Source: Microbacterium paraoxydans
Lineage (GTDB): Bacteria > Actinomycetota > Actinomycetes > Actinomycetales > Microbacteriaceae
DNA: 64,000 bases
Direction of reading: 5' to 3'
Assembly: GCF_020524545.1 (NCBI RefSeq)
Contig: NZ_JAIVLG010000002.1
Span: 310,001 to 374,000 of the forward strand
Every line of letters begins with the position of its first letter. The stretch's first letter is position 1. The position numbers and the translations under genes are program-made. Positions 1-8,562 of this stretch are shown here, piece by piece. The notes under the pieces were generated by a model. The model saw nothing but the letters and a program-made list of their open reading frames with translations. It made no database searches and was not told where the DNA came from.

Positions 1-1155
1 GTAGACCTTGGCGGTGTCCTGCACGCGCGATGCGACGTCGGAGAAGAGCCCGGCCACGGCATCCGGATCCTTCGCGAGCGCCTCGGCGAACTTCTCCTCA
101 TCGAAGCTCAGGACGCCGTACATGTCGGTCGAGATGCCGATGGACGAGGGGGAGACGCCGTCGACGGGGTGCTGCACGGCATCGGCGAGTGCATTGCGCA
201 ACCCGCGGACGGTGCTGTCGCCCGTGAAGACGCCGAGGGTGGTCTTGTCTCCCGGCTTCGCGGCGACGGTCGTCTTCGAGCCGTTGTCGATGCGGGTCAG
301 GATGTCCTTGACCACGGCGATGAAGTCTGCGGACGCCTTCGTCCGCGCTTCGGTGTCGACGGCGACGCCGATCGTGACGGGATCGGCCGAACTGGCTGTG
401 ACGGTCACGTCCACACCGTCGAACAGGTCGGTGAACGTGTTGCTCGACGAGGTCAGCACCTGTTCGGCGCTGGTCCCAGCCCACAGGCGCAGACGGGCGT
501 CGGCGCCGGTGGCGATGACGGCGGCTCCCGCCTCGGTGGAGAGGTCGGAGGCGGTGCCGCCCTCGACCGCGGCGATGTCACCGCGGTACGCGCGGAACTG
601 TCCTGCTTCTCCCGAGTCGGCGGCGCGCAGCTGCAGGCGGTGCATCACGTTCCCGTCAGCATCGCGCCCGGCAGGAACGGCGGCGGCGACGATGCCGGCC
701 CCGGCGTCGTTGATCGCCTGGGCGACGTCCTGCATCGACGCGGAGTCTGCGGTGACCTGCACGCGCTCGCCCTTCGCGTTCTCGAGCGTCATGACGGGGG
801 GATCGGTGGGCCAGCCGGGCGAGGCGGCGGAGACGATCGTGTGATTCGTGGCGACCCGGTCCACGACGATGTCGGCGGAGAGGGGAGCAGCACCCGCGCG
901 GGTGGCGACGGTGACCGAGGATGAGGAGGAGGCGGTGGTGAAGCGGGCGAGTCCGTCGGGAACCGCGGCCTTCTCTGCGGCGGTCGCGAGGCTCTGGAGG
1001 GCCGTGTTCAGGGTCTGCAGCTGGGAGACGATGCCGTTCTTGTCATCCATCTTCGCCTTGAGCAGCGAGCGCGGGATGGCGTGCACGTCCATCAGCGCCT
1101 TGATGACCTCCGTGGTCTTCAGGCCGGAGACGAGACCGTCGAGCGAGAGGGACAT
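1..1155 (-). CDS. fliD: Flagellar filament cap protein FliD (hook-associated protein 2), partial
   Basis: FliD caps the growing filament outside the cell and helps flagellin subunits fold into place. The 385 codons visible run open to the left window edge, so the C-terminus is missing. The N-terminus (MSLSLDGLVSGLKTTEVIKA) is the usual FliD_N start, followed by a helical segment (NGIVSQLQTLNTALQSLA) and, near residues 310-375, the FliD_C-type stretch with TRIDNGSK and FDEEKFAEALAKDPDAV. It lies 75 bases downstream of the flagellin gene on the same strand, separated by a GC-rich hairpin, so it is probably read through from the flagellin promoter or has its own start site not recognised here. 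Identification rests on motifs and on flagellar context. Confidence 0.9.
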   Translation of the reverse strand, partial: MSLSLDGLVSGLKTTEVIKALMDVHAIPRSLLKAKMDDKNGIVSQLQTLNTALQSLATAAEKAAVPDGLARFTTASSSSSVTVATRAGAAPLSADIVVDRVATNHTIVSAASPGWPTDPPVMTLENAKGERVQVTADSASMQDVAQAINDAGAGIVAAAVPAGRDADGNVMHRLQLRAADSGEAGQFRAYRGDIAAVEGGTASDLSTEAGAAVIATGADARLRLWAGTSAEQVLTSSSNTFTDLFDGVDVTVTASSADPVTIGVAVDTEARTKASADFIAVVKDILTRIDNGSKTTVAAKPGDKTTLGVFTGDSTVRGLRNALADAVQHPVDGVSPSSIGISTDMYGVLSFDEEKFAEALAKDPDAVAGLFSDVASRVQDTAKVY

Positions 1156-1182
1156 GATCGCCTTTGCAGGTCGGGAGCGGAC

Positions 1183-1220
1183 AGTGTCCGGGCGACGGGC
1201 GGATCCGCCGCCCGGACACT
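1183..1220 (-). terminator. Hairpin between flagellin and fliD
   Basis: A perfect 12-base inverted repeat (AGTGTCCGGGCG at 1183-1194, its complement at 1209-1220) encloses a smaller palindrome (1199-1208). There is no T run, so it may be a weak terminator or a 3' stabilising hairpin that lets flagellin mRNA exceed fliD mRNA. Confidence 0.5.
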
Positions 1221-1230
1221 ACGGCGTGGT

Positions 1231-2061
1231 TCAGCGCAGGAGCTGGAGAACGCCCTGGTTGGACTGGTTCGCCTGGGCCAGCATGGCCGTGCCCGCCTGC
1301 GACAGGATGTTCGCCGACGTGAACTTGACCATCTCGGACGCCATGTCGGTGTCGCGGATCCGGCTCTCGGCGGCGGCGAGGTTCTCCGCCGACACGTTGA
1401 GGCTGTTGATGGTCGACTCGAAGCGGTTCTGCAGCGCACCGTAGCCGGCACGCGCGGTCGAGACCGCCTGGATCTCGGTGTCGATGTCAGCGAGCGCGGC
1501 ACCGTAGGTGGCTGCGTCGGTCATCGTCGCCGCGTATCCCTTGATGTCGGCGCCGAGGCTGGCGAAGTCGGTCAGAGCGACCGAGATCTGGTCCTCGGCG
1601 GCGACCGCGCCCGCACCGACCTGGAACGTCAGCGTCGCGCCGCCCGAGAGCAGCTTGATGCCGTTGAAGTTCGTGCTCTCGGCGATCCGGGTGAGCTCGT
1701 CGCCGAGGGCGCCGATCTCGGTCTGGATCGCTTCGCGCGACTTCGCGTTGTTCGAGTCGTTCGCGCCCTGAGCCGTCAGGTCGCGCACGCGCTGAAGGAT
1801 CGAGTGGACTTCGGTCAGGGCGCCTTCTGCGGTCTGGATGACCGAGATGCCGTCCTGGGCGTTGCGCGCCGCGACGTTCAGGCCGTTGACCTGCGAACGC
1901 AGACCCTCGGAGATCGCCAGGCCCGCAGCGTCGTCCGCCGCGCGGTTGATCCGCAGACCGCTCGACAGCTTCTCGAGCGACTTCGACAGGTCGTTCTGCG
2001 TGTTGGACAGGTTGCGGTAGGCGTTGAGCGCCGACACGTTGGTGTTGATCTGCATACCCAT
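1231..2061 (-). CDS. fliC: Flagellin
   Basis: Flagellin is the filament subunit exported by the flagellar type III system. The 276-residue product has both conserved ends: N-terminal MQINTNVSALNAYRNLSNTQ with the SSGLRINRAADDAAGLAISEG block, and the C-terminal helix ending ANQSNQGVLQLLR. Only a short central region separates them, so the exposed D2/D3 domains are small or absent. The start at 2061 (MGMQINT) is preceded by GGAGGAG at good spacing; MQINT at 2055 is the alternative. A sigma-28 type promoter lies 61 bases upstream (2122-2148). The gene sits between the flagellar sigma factor and fliD, all on the minus strand. Confidence 0.95.
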   Translation of the reverse strand: MGMQINTNVSALNAYRNLSNTQNDLSKSLEKLSSGLRINRAADDAAGLAISEGLRSQVNGLNVAARNAQDGISVIQTAEGALTEVHSILQRVRDLTAQGANDSNNAKSREAIQTEIGALGDELTRIAESTNFNGIKLLSGGATLTFQVGAGAVAAEDQISVALTDFASLGADIKGYAATMTDAATYGAALADIDTEIQAVSTARAGYGALQNRFESTINSLNVSAENLAAAESRIRDTDMASEMVKFTSANILSQAGTAMLAQANQSNQGVLQLLR

Positions 2062-2121
2062 AAGGGTTCTCCTCCGTGAATGTTGTTGTACGGGTGACCG
2101 TCCGTGGTCTCCCGCCCACAC

Positions 2122-2148
2122 CTATCGGCGGAGGTGGCGCGCCCGTTA
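2122..2148 (-). promoter_or_regulatory. Sigma-28 (FliA-type) promoter of flagellin
   Basis: Read on the minus strand the sequence is TAAC (2148-2145), 15 bases, then GCCGATAG (2129-2122). The sigma-28 consensus is TAAA-N15-GCCGATAA. The same two boxes with the same spacing occur before flgN (3090-3116), which supports both sites. Confidence 0.85.
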
Positions 2149-2170
2149 GCCGGGTGGCGACGAGCGCGGG

Positions 2171-2971
2171 TCAGGCCGGGGCGGCTTCTCGGAAGATGTC
2201 CGCGATCCGCGGGCTGCTCGCATCGGCGATCCGTGCGAAGTAGGCGTCGCGGGCGCCGGCGGACACGCGCGTGGTCGCCGTCGGCACCGCGCCCTCGGCG
2301 AAGTACCGATCCAGAGCGTCGCGGAGGAGCCGGATGGCCTCCGAGCGCTGCTGCGACACCGCGGAGTGGGTCACCCCCAGTTCCTCGGCGATCTCCTTCA
2401 CCGGACGCTCGTCGAAGTAGACGGCCCGCACGATCCGGCGCATCCGCTCGGGGAGCGCCGCGACCGCCTGTTCGAGGATGTCGCGGCGTTCGCCGACGAG
2501 GGCGGACTCTTCGGGCAGCGGGATCTCCGCGGCGACGTCACGGGCCGCGGGATCCTCCAGGGTGGTCACGGTCCGTGCGGCATCGCCGAGTGCTTCCACG
2601 ACGACGTCCTTCGCGACGCCCATGGCTGTGGCGACCTCGGCTGCGGTCGCGGTCCTTCCGAGACCCGCGGTGAGCGTCTCCCGGACGGCGATCGTCTCCT
2701 TGATGCGCTTGCGGATGCCGCGCGACGCCCAGTCCATGGAACGCATCTCGTCGGCGAAGGCGCCGAGGATGCGGCGACGAGCGTAAGCGCCGAAGGGGAC
2801 GCCCAGAGCAGGATCGAACGCCTCGGCGGCGGTCACGAGCGCGAGAGCGCCGACGGCCGCAAGCTCGTCACGGGGGATGTGGGTGGCACGGGAGTGGGTC
2901 TCGGCGGCGAGGTATCCGACCAGGGGGAGATTGCTCTCGATGAGGAGATTGCGCTCAGCGCGCGACGACAT
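2171..2971 (-). CDS. fliA: Flagellar RNA polymerase sigma factor (sigma-28 / FliA-WhiG type)
   Basis: This 266-residue protein directs RNA polymerase to late flagellar promoters. Region 2 is visible as RNLLIESNLPLVGYLAAE through FGAYARRRILGAFADEMRSMDW, region 3 follows, and region 4 carries the helix-turn-helix VKEIAEELGVTHSAVSQQRS. The length and absence of a long N-terminal region match FliA/WhiG/SigD rather than the housekeeping sigma. The start at 2971 (MSSRAERN) was preferred over an upstream in-frame ATG because AGAGGTGG lies about ten bases before it. It is divergent from flgN and next to flagellin, and both of those have sigma-28 promoters, so its likely targets are its neighbours. 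Confidence 0.9.
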   Translation of the reverse strand: MSSRAERNLLIESNLPLVGYLAAETHSRATHIPRDELAAVGALALVTAAEAFDPALGVPFGAYARRRILGAFADEMRSMDWASRGIRKRIKETIAVRETLTAGLGRTATAAEVATAMGVAKDVVVEALGDAARTVTTLEDPAARDVAAEIPLPEESALVGERRDILEQAVAALPERMRRIVRAVYFDERPVKEIAEELGVTHSAVSQQRSEAIRLLRDALDRYFAEGAVPTATTRVSAGARDAYFARIADASSPRIADIFREAAPA

Positions 2972-3089
2972 GGGGGATGATCCACCTCTCTGGATGCACT
3001 CCGGAAGCTCCGAGGAGATGGATAGATGCACATATCACATAATTCGAGATTTGTACATGGGGAGAACTACCCACCGCCGTTCCACATAG

Positions 3090-3116
3090 TAACCTTAGGG
3101 GCGCGGCAGCCGATAG
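3090..3116 (+). promoter_or_regulatory. Sigma-28 (FliA-type) promoter of flgN-flgK-flgL-fliW
   Basis: TAAC at 3090-3093, a 15-base spacer and GCCGATAG at 3109-3116, about 50 bases before the flgN start. Boxes and spacing are identical to those of the flagellin promoter on the other strand. Confidence 0.85.
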
Positions 3117-3167
3117 TGACCTTTGGCCGCGTTATGAGGCGTGGCGATCACTGGGGAAAAGGGGATC

Positions 3168-3650
3168 ATGGGAGCCAACGAACTATCGATACAGCTGTGG
3201 CGCGAGCGTGAACTGCTCGAGATGCTGCTCTTCAAGCTCGACGAGCAGCAGTTACTGCTCGCTGCCGGACGATCTCAATGGATACAGTTTGCCGCGCGTG
3301 AGATCGATCAGGTACTCGACAGGCTTCGCGGGGCAGGGCTCGCGCGCGCCGTCGAGGTCGCGTCCGTCGCAGAGGAGTGGGGGGCTCCTGAAGGTGCGAC
3401 GATCCGCGAGCTGATCGCCCACGCGCCGGAGGGCGCATGGCAGGAGGTCTTCGCGGATCACATGCGGGCGCTGACCAAGCTCGCCGCCGAGGTCGAGCAG
3501 ATGCGCGACGCCAACGCGGAGCAGCTCAGCGGAGTGCTCCGCGCGACGCAGGAGACGATCGCGGCATTGGGGCACGACACCGGGGAGTACACGACGACAG
3601 GTGACCGCGCCCGCGACGACGCCGCGCGCATCATCGACACCGAGATGTGA
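3168..3650 (+). CDS. flgN: Flagellar export chaperone FlgN family protein
   Basis: A 160-residue, mostly alpha-helical protein directly before flgK and flgL. FlgN is the cytoplasmic chaperone that keeps the hook-filament junction proteins FlgK and FlgL unfolded before export. The N-terminus (LWRERELLEMLLFKLDEQQLL) matches the typical FlgN opening, with heptad-like leucines; the middle and C-terminal parts are weakly conserved and rich in E, A and T. The start at 3168 is preceded by AAAAGGGGATC; the same AGGGGATC spacing occurs before flgK. First gene of the operon under the sigma-28 promoter at 3090-3116. Assignment depends partly on position. Confidence 0.85.
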   Translation: MGANELSIQLWRERELLEMLLFKLDEQQLLLAAGRSQWIQFAAREIDQVLDRLRGAGLARAVEVASVAEEWGAPEGATIRELIAHAPEGAWQEVFADHMRALTKLAAEVEQMRDANAEQLSGVLRATQETIAALGHDTGEYTTTGDRARDDAARIIDTEM

Positions 3651-3663
3651 CCGGAAGGGGATC

Positions 3664-5073
3664 ATGTCGACCTTCAGTGGATTGAACACCGCGGCCAGCG
3701 GCCTGGCGGCGGCCCGTCGCGGCATGGACGTGGTCGGGCAGAACATCGCCAACCAGAAGACCGAGGGGTACACGCGCCAGCGTGTCCAGACCTCGGCCAT
3801 CGCCGCCGTCGCTCAGTCCGGTCGGTTCAGCGTCGGCGCCCAGCCCGGGCATGGCGTCTCGATCGACGGCGTGGCCCGGCTCGGCGATGCCTTGCTCGAC
3901 GCGCGCGTCCGCGATTCCCTCGCCGCGTCCGGCTTCTGGTCCACCCGCGCCGTCGCCGCCACGACGATCGAGGCGTCCCTCGCCGAACCGACCGAGAACG
4001 GGCTCGCGGCCCGACTGTCGAAGTTCTGGTCGGGCTGGCAGGACCTCGCGAACACCCCCGAGTCGGGGGCCGCGGCCTCCAGCGTGCTGGAATCCGCGAA
4101 GGAGCTCGCCGCGCAGATCGCGGGCGGGTATCGGACGGTCGCCGCACAGTGGAACGATGCCCGCGCCGCGGCCGACCGGACGATCACCCAGGTGAACGCG
4201 GCGGCGGACCAGATCGCCGTGCTCAACGGCGAGATCCGTGATGCCCTGGCCTCCGGGCGCTCGGCGAACGAGCTGATGGACCAGCGCAGCGTGCTCGCGC
4301 AGAACGTCGCCCGTATGTCGGGTGCCGCCGCCACCCTCGAGCCCGACGGTACGATGACCGTGCGCATCGGCGGCAACGCCCTCGTCGCAGGGTCTGACGC
4401 GCGCCATCTCGTCCTGGACGGACCGGCCACCATCGACGCCGGCCAGCGCTTCACGGTCTCCTGGGCGTCCGCTCCCGGTCTGCCGGCCTCGATCGACGGC
4501 GGTGAGCTCGGCGGTTCGCTCGCCGTCCTCGCGCCGGCCGCGGATGGCGGAATGCTCGCGCAGCTCGCTTCGACCTACGACGCGGTCGCGACGCGGCTGG
4601 CGGAAGCACTGAACACCCAGCATCGCGCCGGGGTCACGTCGTCCGGACAGCCCGGAGGCGACTTCTTCACGATTCCCCCGACCGGTTCCGCAGCACTCGG
4701 GCTGAGCGTCGCCGTCGCGGCGCCGTCGGACCTGGCACTCGCCGCCCCGGGCGCCGGTGCCTGGGACGCGAGCAACGCCGACCTGATCTCCCAGATCGGG
4801 CGGAGCGCGACCTCGCCCGATGCCCTCTGGTCCGATCACGTCACGCGCTTCGGCGTGGCGACGGCGGCCGACGTGCAGCGCGCGAAGGTCTCCGATGCGG
4901 CGGCGGTCGCGGCGGTCGGCGCTCAGCAGTCGGTCGCCGCCGTCGACGGGGACGAGGAGACCATCAGCCTGCTCACCTACCAGACCGCCTATCAGGCGGC
5001 GGCCCGTGTGATGACGGCGGTGGATGAGGCGCTCGACGTGCTCATCAACCGCACGGGTCTCGTCGGACGCTGA
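3664..5073 (+). CDS. flgK: Flagellar hook-associated protein 1 FlgK
   Basis: FlgK forms the first ring of the junction between hook and filament. The 469-residue product begins FSGLNTAASGLAAARRGMDV and carries the rod/hook family signature around residues 25-40 (GQNIANQKTEGYTRQRV). The C-terminal helix contains LLTYQTAYQAAARVMTAVDE, the usual FlgK ending. Between them lies a poorly conserved surface domain. The start at 3664 follows GGAAGGGGATC. It is 13 bases after flgN and 13 bases before flgL, so the genes are almost certainly co-transcribed. Confidence 0.95.
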   Translation: MSTFSGLNTAASGLAAARRGMDVVGQNIANQKTEGYTRQRVQTSAIAAVAQSGRFSVGAQPGHGVSIDGVARLGDALLDARVRDSLAASGFWSTRAVAATTIEASLAEPTENGLAARLSKFWSGWQDLANTPESGAAASSVLESAKELAAQIAGGYRTVAAQWNDARAAADRTITQVNAAADQIAVLNGEIRDALASGRSANELMDQRSVLAQNVARMSGAAATLEPDGTMTVRIGGNALVAGSDARHLVLDGPATIDAGQRFTVSWASAPGLPASIDGGELGGSLAVLAPAADGGMLAQLASTYDAVATRLAEALNTQHRAGVTSSGQPGGDFFTIPPTGSAALGLSVAVAAPSDLALAAPGAGAWDASNADLISQIGRSATSPDALWSDHVTRFGVATAADVQRAKVSDAAAVAAVGAQQSVAAVDGDEETISLLTYQTAYQAAARVMTAVDEALDVLINRTGLVGR

Positions 5074-5086
5074 TCGAAGGAGCATC

Positions 5087-5968
5087 ATGATCTCTCGAGT
5101 GACATCCTCGGCCATGACGCAGACGGCCATGCGGCAGTTGCAATCCAACCTCTCCGAGCTCGCACGTCTGCAGGAACAGGCCACCTCGCAGCGTGCCTTC
5201 GCCGCGCCGTCCGACGATCCGGCTGCAGCTGCCACCGCCCTCGCGCTGCACGCGGAGCAGCGGCGAAACGAGCAGTACGCGCGCAACATCGACGACGGAC
5301 TCGCCTGGGTCACGGCGGCGGACGGCGCGATCACCGCGAGCACTTCGTTGCTGGGGAGGGTCCGCGACCTGACCGCGCAGGGAGCGAACGACGGCGCGCT
5401 CGACGCGACGGCCAAGGAAGCGCTGGCCGTGGAACTCGAAGGCATCCGCGAGGAGCTGTTCGCACAGGCCAACACCCGCCTGCTCGGACGCTCGGTGTTC
5501 GCCGGGACGTCGGACACGGCGGCGTTCGCCGCCGATTACACCCACAGCGGAGTGGCTGGCGCGGAGGTGACCCGGCGGGTCTCCGACGGTGCCTCGGTCC
5601 GCGTCGACACCGATGGCGCTGCCGTCTTCGGCACCGGCGGCGACTCGGTGTTCGCGCTGGTGGACGAGATCGTCGCCGATCTCCGCTCCGGCGTCAACGT
5701 CGGCCCTCGGCTTGCGGAGATCGATGCTCGGCGCACGGCCATGCTCGGCGTCCAGGGGTCGGTGGGAACCCGTCAATCTCAGATCGAACGCGCCAAGGAG
5801 GCGGCAGTGCAGAATTCCGTGTCCCTCGAGTCCCGCCGCACGGCGGTCGAGGACGTCGATTCGATCGAAGTGCTCGTGCGCCTCCAGGCGCAGGAGCTCG
5901 TATATCGCTCCGCACTCGCGGTGAACGCGCGGGTGCTCCAGCCGTCGCTCATGGACTTCCTCCGATGA
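5087..5968 (+). CDS. flgL: Flagellar hook-associated protein 3 FlgL
   Basis: FlgL is the second junction protein and is related to flagellin. The 293-residue product starts MISRVTSSAMTQTAMRQLQS and shows the flagellin-like N-terminal block (residues 35-50, APSDDPAAAATALAL) and VRDLTAQGANDG, and a C-terminal helix containing VRLQAQELVYRSALAVNAR. GAAGGAG precedes the ATG. It overlaps fliW by four bases (ATGA). Confidence 0.93.
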   Translation: MISRVTSSAMTQTAMRQLQSNLSELARLQEQATSQRAFAAPSDDPAAAATALALHAEQRRNEQYARNIDDGLAWVTAADGAITASTSLLGRVRDLTAQGANDGALDATAKEALAVELEGIREELFAQANTRLLGRSVFAGTSDTAAFAADYTHSGVAGAEVTRRVSDGASVRVDTDGAAVFGTGGDSVFALVDEIVADLRSGVNVGPRLAEIDARRTAMLGVQGSVGTRQSQIERAKEAAVQNSVSLESRRTAVEDVDSIEVLVRLQAQELVYRSALAVNARVLQPSLMDFLR

Positions 5969-6336
5969 CCGCGGCGCTCACCTTCCTCGCCCCGCCTCCC
6001 GGACTCGCCCCTCACGTCGAGTTCGCCCTGGCCCCGGTCGACGGTGCCGACGGGCTGTTCGCGATGCGTGCCGTGGAGGACGCGGAGCTGCGGCTCTACC
6101 TCGTCGATCCGCGGACGGTGCTGAGCGAGTACGCGCCGATCCTGACGGACGAGCAGGCCGATGCACTCGCTCTCCGCGAAGCCGAAGACGCCTTGATCCT
6201 CGTGGTCGCCCACCCGTCGGCGGAGGGCGTGAGCGTGAACCTGCTCGCGCCGGTGATCGTCAACCGCACGACGGGGGCCGCGTCGCAGGTGATCCTCGAG
6301 GACCAGGACTACCCGTTGCGCGCGCCCCTGGGCTGA
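5965..6336 (+). CDS. fliW: Flagellar assembly factor FliW
   Basis: FliW is a small cytoplasmic protein that binds flagellin and, in species with CsrA, blocks that RNA-binding repressor so that flagellin synthesis matches export. The 123-residue protein has the FliW-type features: a core with DGLFAMRAVEDAELRLYLVDP and the terminal segment NLLAPVIVNRTTGAASQVIL, which resembles the conserved NLxAPIxxN motif. It is coupled to flgL by an ATGA overlap and ends the operon. No csrA follows it: the next gene is tsaB, 59 bases later. Confidence 0.92.
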   Translation: MTAALTFLAPPPGLAPHVEFALAPVDGADGLFAMRAVEDAELRLYLVDPRTVLSEYAPILTDEQADALALREAEDALILVVAHPSAEGVSVNLLAPVIVNRTTGAASQVILEDQDYPLRAPLG

Positions 6337-6383
6337 GCCGTGTTCCCTGCCGGTCCAGGCCGTTTTCCCAGCGGAACCACGGC

Positions 6384-6389
6384 TAATCT
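6384..6389 (+). promoter_or_regulatory. -10 box for a leaderless tsaB transcript
   Basis: TAATCT ends exactly six bases before the GTG start of tsaB, which places transcription start at or next to the start codon. The same spacing recurs at several other genes in the window. Confidence 0.6.
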
Positions 6390-6395
6390 GGAAGG

Positions 6396-7013
6396 GTGAT
6401 CCTCGCCGTCGACACCTCCCTGGGCACCGCCGTGTCCCTCATCGATGCCGACGGGGCCCGGCTCGCCGAGGCGAGTGCAGCGGACCCGCTCGGCCATGCC
6501 GAGATCATCGGCGACCTGCTGGTCGAGGTGCTCGGACAGGGCGGAGCCGGAGCGGTGACTCACGTCGTCGCAGGCATGGGACCCGGACCGTTCACCGGAC
6601 TGCGGATCGGCATCGCCGCGGCACGAGCCTTCGCGCTCGGGCGCGGCATCCCCGTGATCCCGGTGCCCAGCCATTTCGCGGCCGCGCTCACCGCGACCGA
6701 GACCGAGACGGGGCCGTTCGCCGTCGTCACCGATGCGCGCCGACGCGAGGTCGCGATCACGGTCTTCGATGGGATCGACGCCGACGGGATCCCGCACGTC
6801 GTCGCCGAGACGGTCCTGGTGCGCGCGGCGGACGCCGACGCACACCTCGACGGCATCCGACGCATCGACGTCGCGACGCTCTCCGCGCGGGACCTCGCCC
6901 GTGTGGGGGCTCGCGCACTGGCCGCCGGCCGCACGCTGACGGACGATGAGCCGCTCTACCTGCGGAACCCGGACGTGACGCTGCCAGGCGCTCCGAAGAA
7001 GGTGGGGACGTGA
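6396..7013 (+). CDS. tsaB: tRNA threonylcarbamoyladenosine biosynthesis protein TsaB
   Basis: TsaB is the partner and scaffold of TsaD in making N6-threonylcarbamoyladenosine at position 37 of ANN-reading tRNAs. The 205-residue protein has an ASKHA-fold start (ILAVDTSLGTAVSLID) and the family motif GMGPGPFTGLRIGIAAARAF around residues 60-80. It lacks the metal-binding histidines seen in TsaD, as expected for TsaB. GTG start. It overlaps rimI by four bases and heads a coupled run tsaB-rimI-tsaD, the usual arrangement in actinobacteria. Confidence 0.95.
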   Translation: MILAVDTSLGTAVSLIDADGARLAEASAADPLGHAEIIGDLLVEVLGQGGAGAVTHVVAGMGPGPFTGLRIGIAAARAFALGRGIPVIPVPSHFAAALTATETETGPFAVVTDARRREVAITVFDGIDADGIPHVVAETVLVRAADADAHLDGIRRIDVATLSARDLARVGARALAAGRTLTDDEPLYLRNPDVTLPGAPKKVGT

Positions 7014-7498
7014 CCCTCCGCGATGCCGTGTCCGAAGACCTCGACGCGATCATGATGATCGAGAACCGCTCCTTCCCGACCGATGCCTGGAGCCGGGAGA
7101 CCATGGCGTCCGAGCTCGCCGGCCCGCACGGCCGGTACCTGGTCGACGAGCACGAGGGCCGTGTGATCGGATACGGCGGAGTGCGTGCCCTGCGCGGGAG
7201 CGCCGATGCCGACATCCAGACGATCGCTTTGCTCAGCGAGTACCGAGGCCAGGGCCGCGGCCGGGCCCTCCTTCGTGCGCTGCTCGCCACCGCTGCGCAA
7301 CGCGGTGCCCGCGAGGTGTTCCTCGAGGTCAGGGCCGACAATCCGGCGGCGGAGGGCCTGTATCTCGCCGAAGGGTTCGCGGAGATCGGCCGCCGTCCCC
7401 GCTACTATCAGCCGGATGATGTGGACGCGATCGTGATGCGCCTGGAGCTGCGCCGCCACCCGGTGACACGGGACGGGTCCGAGGAGGCCACGGCATGA
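7010..7498 (+). CDS. rimI: Ribosomal protein S18-alanine N-acetyltransferase RimI (GNAT family)
   Basis: A 162-residue GNAT acetyltransferase expected to acetylate the N-terminus of ribosomal protein S18 or similar targets. Visible features: RimI-like [20 protein letters not shown] near residue 17, the acetyl-CoA loop [14 protein letters not shown] near residues 80-90, and the C-terminal [23 protein letters not shown] start within the tsaB stop (GTGA), and its own stop overlaps the tsaD start (ATGA). The position between tsaB and tsaD is the main argument for RimI rather than another GNAT enzyme. Confidence 0.9.
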   Translation: MTLRDAVSEDLDAIMMIENRSFPTDAWSRETMASELAGPHGRYLVDEHEGRVIGYGGVRALRGSADADIQTIALLSEYRGQGRGRALLRALLATAAQRGAREVFLEVRADNPAAEGLYLAEGFAEIGRRPRYYQPDDVDAIVMRLELRRHPVTRDGSEEATA

Positions 7499-8562
7499 GC
7501 GAGCCTCTGGTCCTCGGCATCGAGACGAGCTGCGACGAGACGGGTATCGGGATCGTCCGCGGGCGCACCCTGCTGTCGAACACGATCGCGTCGAGCATGG
7601 ACGAGCACGCCCGTTACGGCGGCGTCGTGCCCGAGGTCGCGGCCAGGGCGCATCTGGAGGCACTGCAACCGGCCATCGATGCGGCGCTCGCCGAAGCGGG
7701 GGTGGGTCTCGACGAGCTCGACGCGGTCGCCGTCACGAGCGGACCCGGACTCGCGGGCGCCCTGATGGTGGGAGTGGGGGCGGCGAAGGGTCTCGCCGTC
7801 TCGCTCGACAAGCCGTTGTACGCCGTCAATCATCTCGTCGGCCACATCGCCGCCGACATCCTCACCGGCGGTTCCGCGCCGCTCGAGTATCCGACGGTCG
7901 CCCTGCTGGTGTCCGGTGGCCACACGTCGCTCCTGCACGTGCGCGACCTCACGACGGATGTCGAGCTGCTCGGCGAGACCATGGACGACGCCGCAGGCGA
8001 AGCGTTCGACAAAGTCGCCCGGCTCCTCTCTCTGCCCTACCCGGGCGGACCCGAGATCGACCGCGCGGCGGTCGACGGCGATCCGGACGCCATCCGCTTC
8101 CCCCGTGGCCTCTCGCGCGCCTCCGACCTGGCGAAGCATCGCTATGACTTCTCGTTCTCCGGTCTGAAGACGGCCGTGGCCCGCTGGGTGGAGCGCTGCG
8201 AGGCGGACGGCGTCGAGGTACCGGTGGCAGACGTGGCCGCGAGCTTCCGCGAAGCCGTCGTCGATGTGCTCGTGACCAAGGCGCTCGCCGCCTGCGCAGA
8301 CCTCGGGGTGCCGCGACTGCTCCTCGGGGGCGGGGTGATCGCGAACCGGCGCCTGCGCGAGGTCGCGCTCCGGCGCGCTGCCGACGCAGGCGTCACCGTG
8401 CGGATCCCACCCCTCTCGCTGTGCACCGACAACGGCGCCATGATCGCGGCACTCGCCGCAGAGCTGATCTCCTCCGGGCGTCGGCCGTCGCGCCTGACGT
8501 TCGGCGCGGACTCGACGCTTCCCGTGACCGAGATCCAGATCGCGGAGGGGGCGTCGGCATGA
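7495..8562 (+). CDS. tsaD: tRNA N6-adenosine threonylcarbamoyltransferase TsaD
   Basis: TsaD transfers the threonylcarbamoyl group from its adenylate to A37 of tRNA; it is essential in most bacteria and works with TsaB and TsaE. The 355-residue product is normal length. It shows [15 protein letters not shown] at the N-terminus, the metal-binding segment [20 protein letters not shown] with the HxxxH-type histidines (residues about 37-57), [11 protein letters not shown], and the C-terminal glycine-rich [12 protein letters not shown] and [10 protein letters not shown] motifs. It overlaps rimI and the next membrane-protein gene by four bases each. Confidence 0.96.
   Translation: MSEPLVLGIETSCDETGIGIVRGRTLLSNTIASSMDEHARYGGVVPEVAARAHLEALQPAIDAALAEAGVGLDELDAVAVTSGPGLAGALMVGVGAAKGLAVSLDKPLYAVNHLVGHIAADILTGGSAPLEYPTVALLVSGGHTSLLHVRDLTTDVELLGETMDDAAGEAFDKVARLLSLPYPGGPEIDRAAVDGDPDAIRFPRGLSRASDLAKHRYDFSFSGLKTAVARWVERCEADGVEVPVADVAASFREAVVDVLVTKALAACADLGVPRLLLGGGVIANRRLREVALRRAADAGVTVRIPPLSLCTDNGAMIAALAAELISSGRRPSRLTFGADSTLPVTEIQIAEGASA

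Noticed and set aside
3631-5517. A 628-codon minus-strand frame opposite flgK and flgL
   Set aside because: It covers two motif-rich flagellar genes and reads as compositionally biased sequence.
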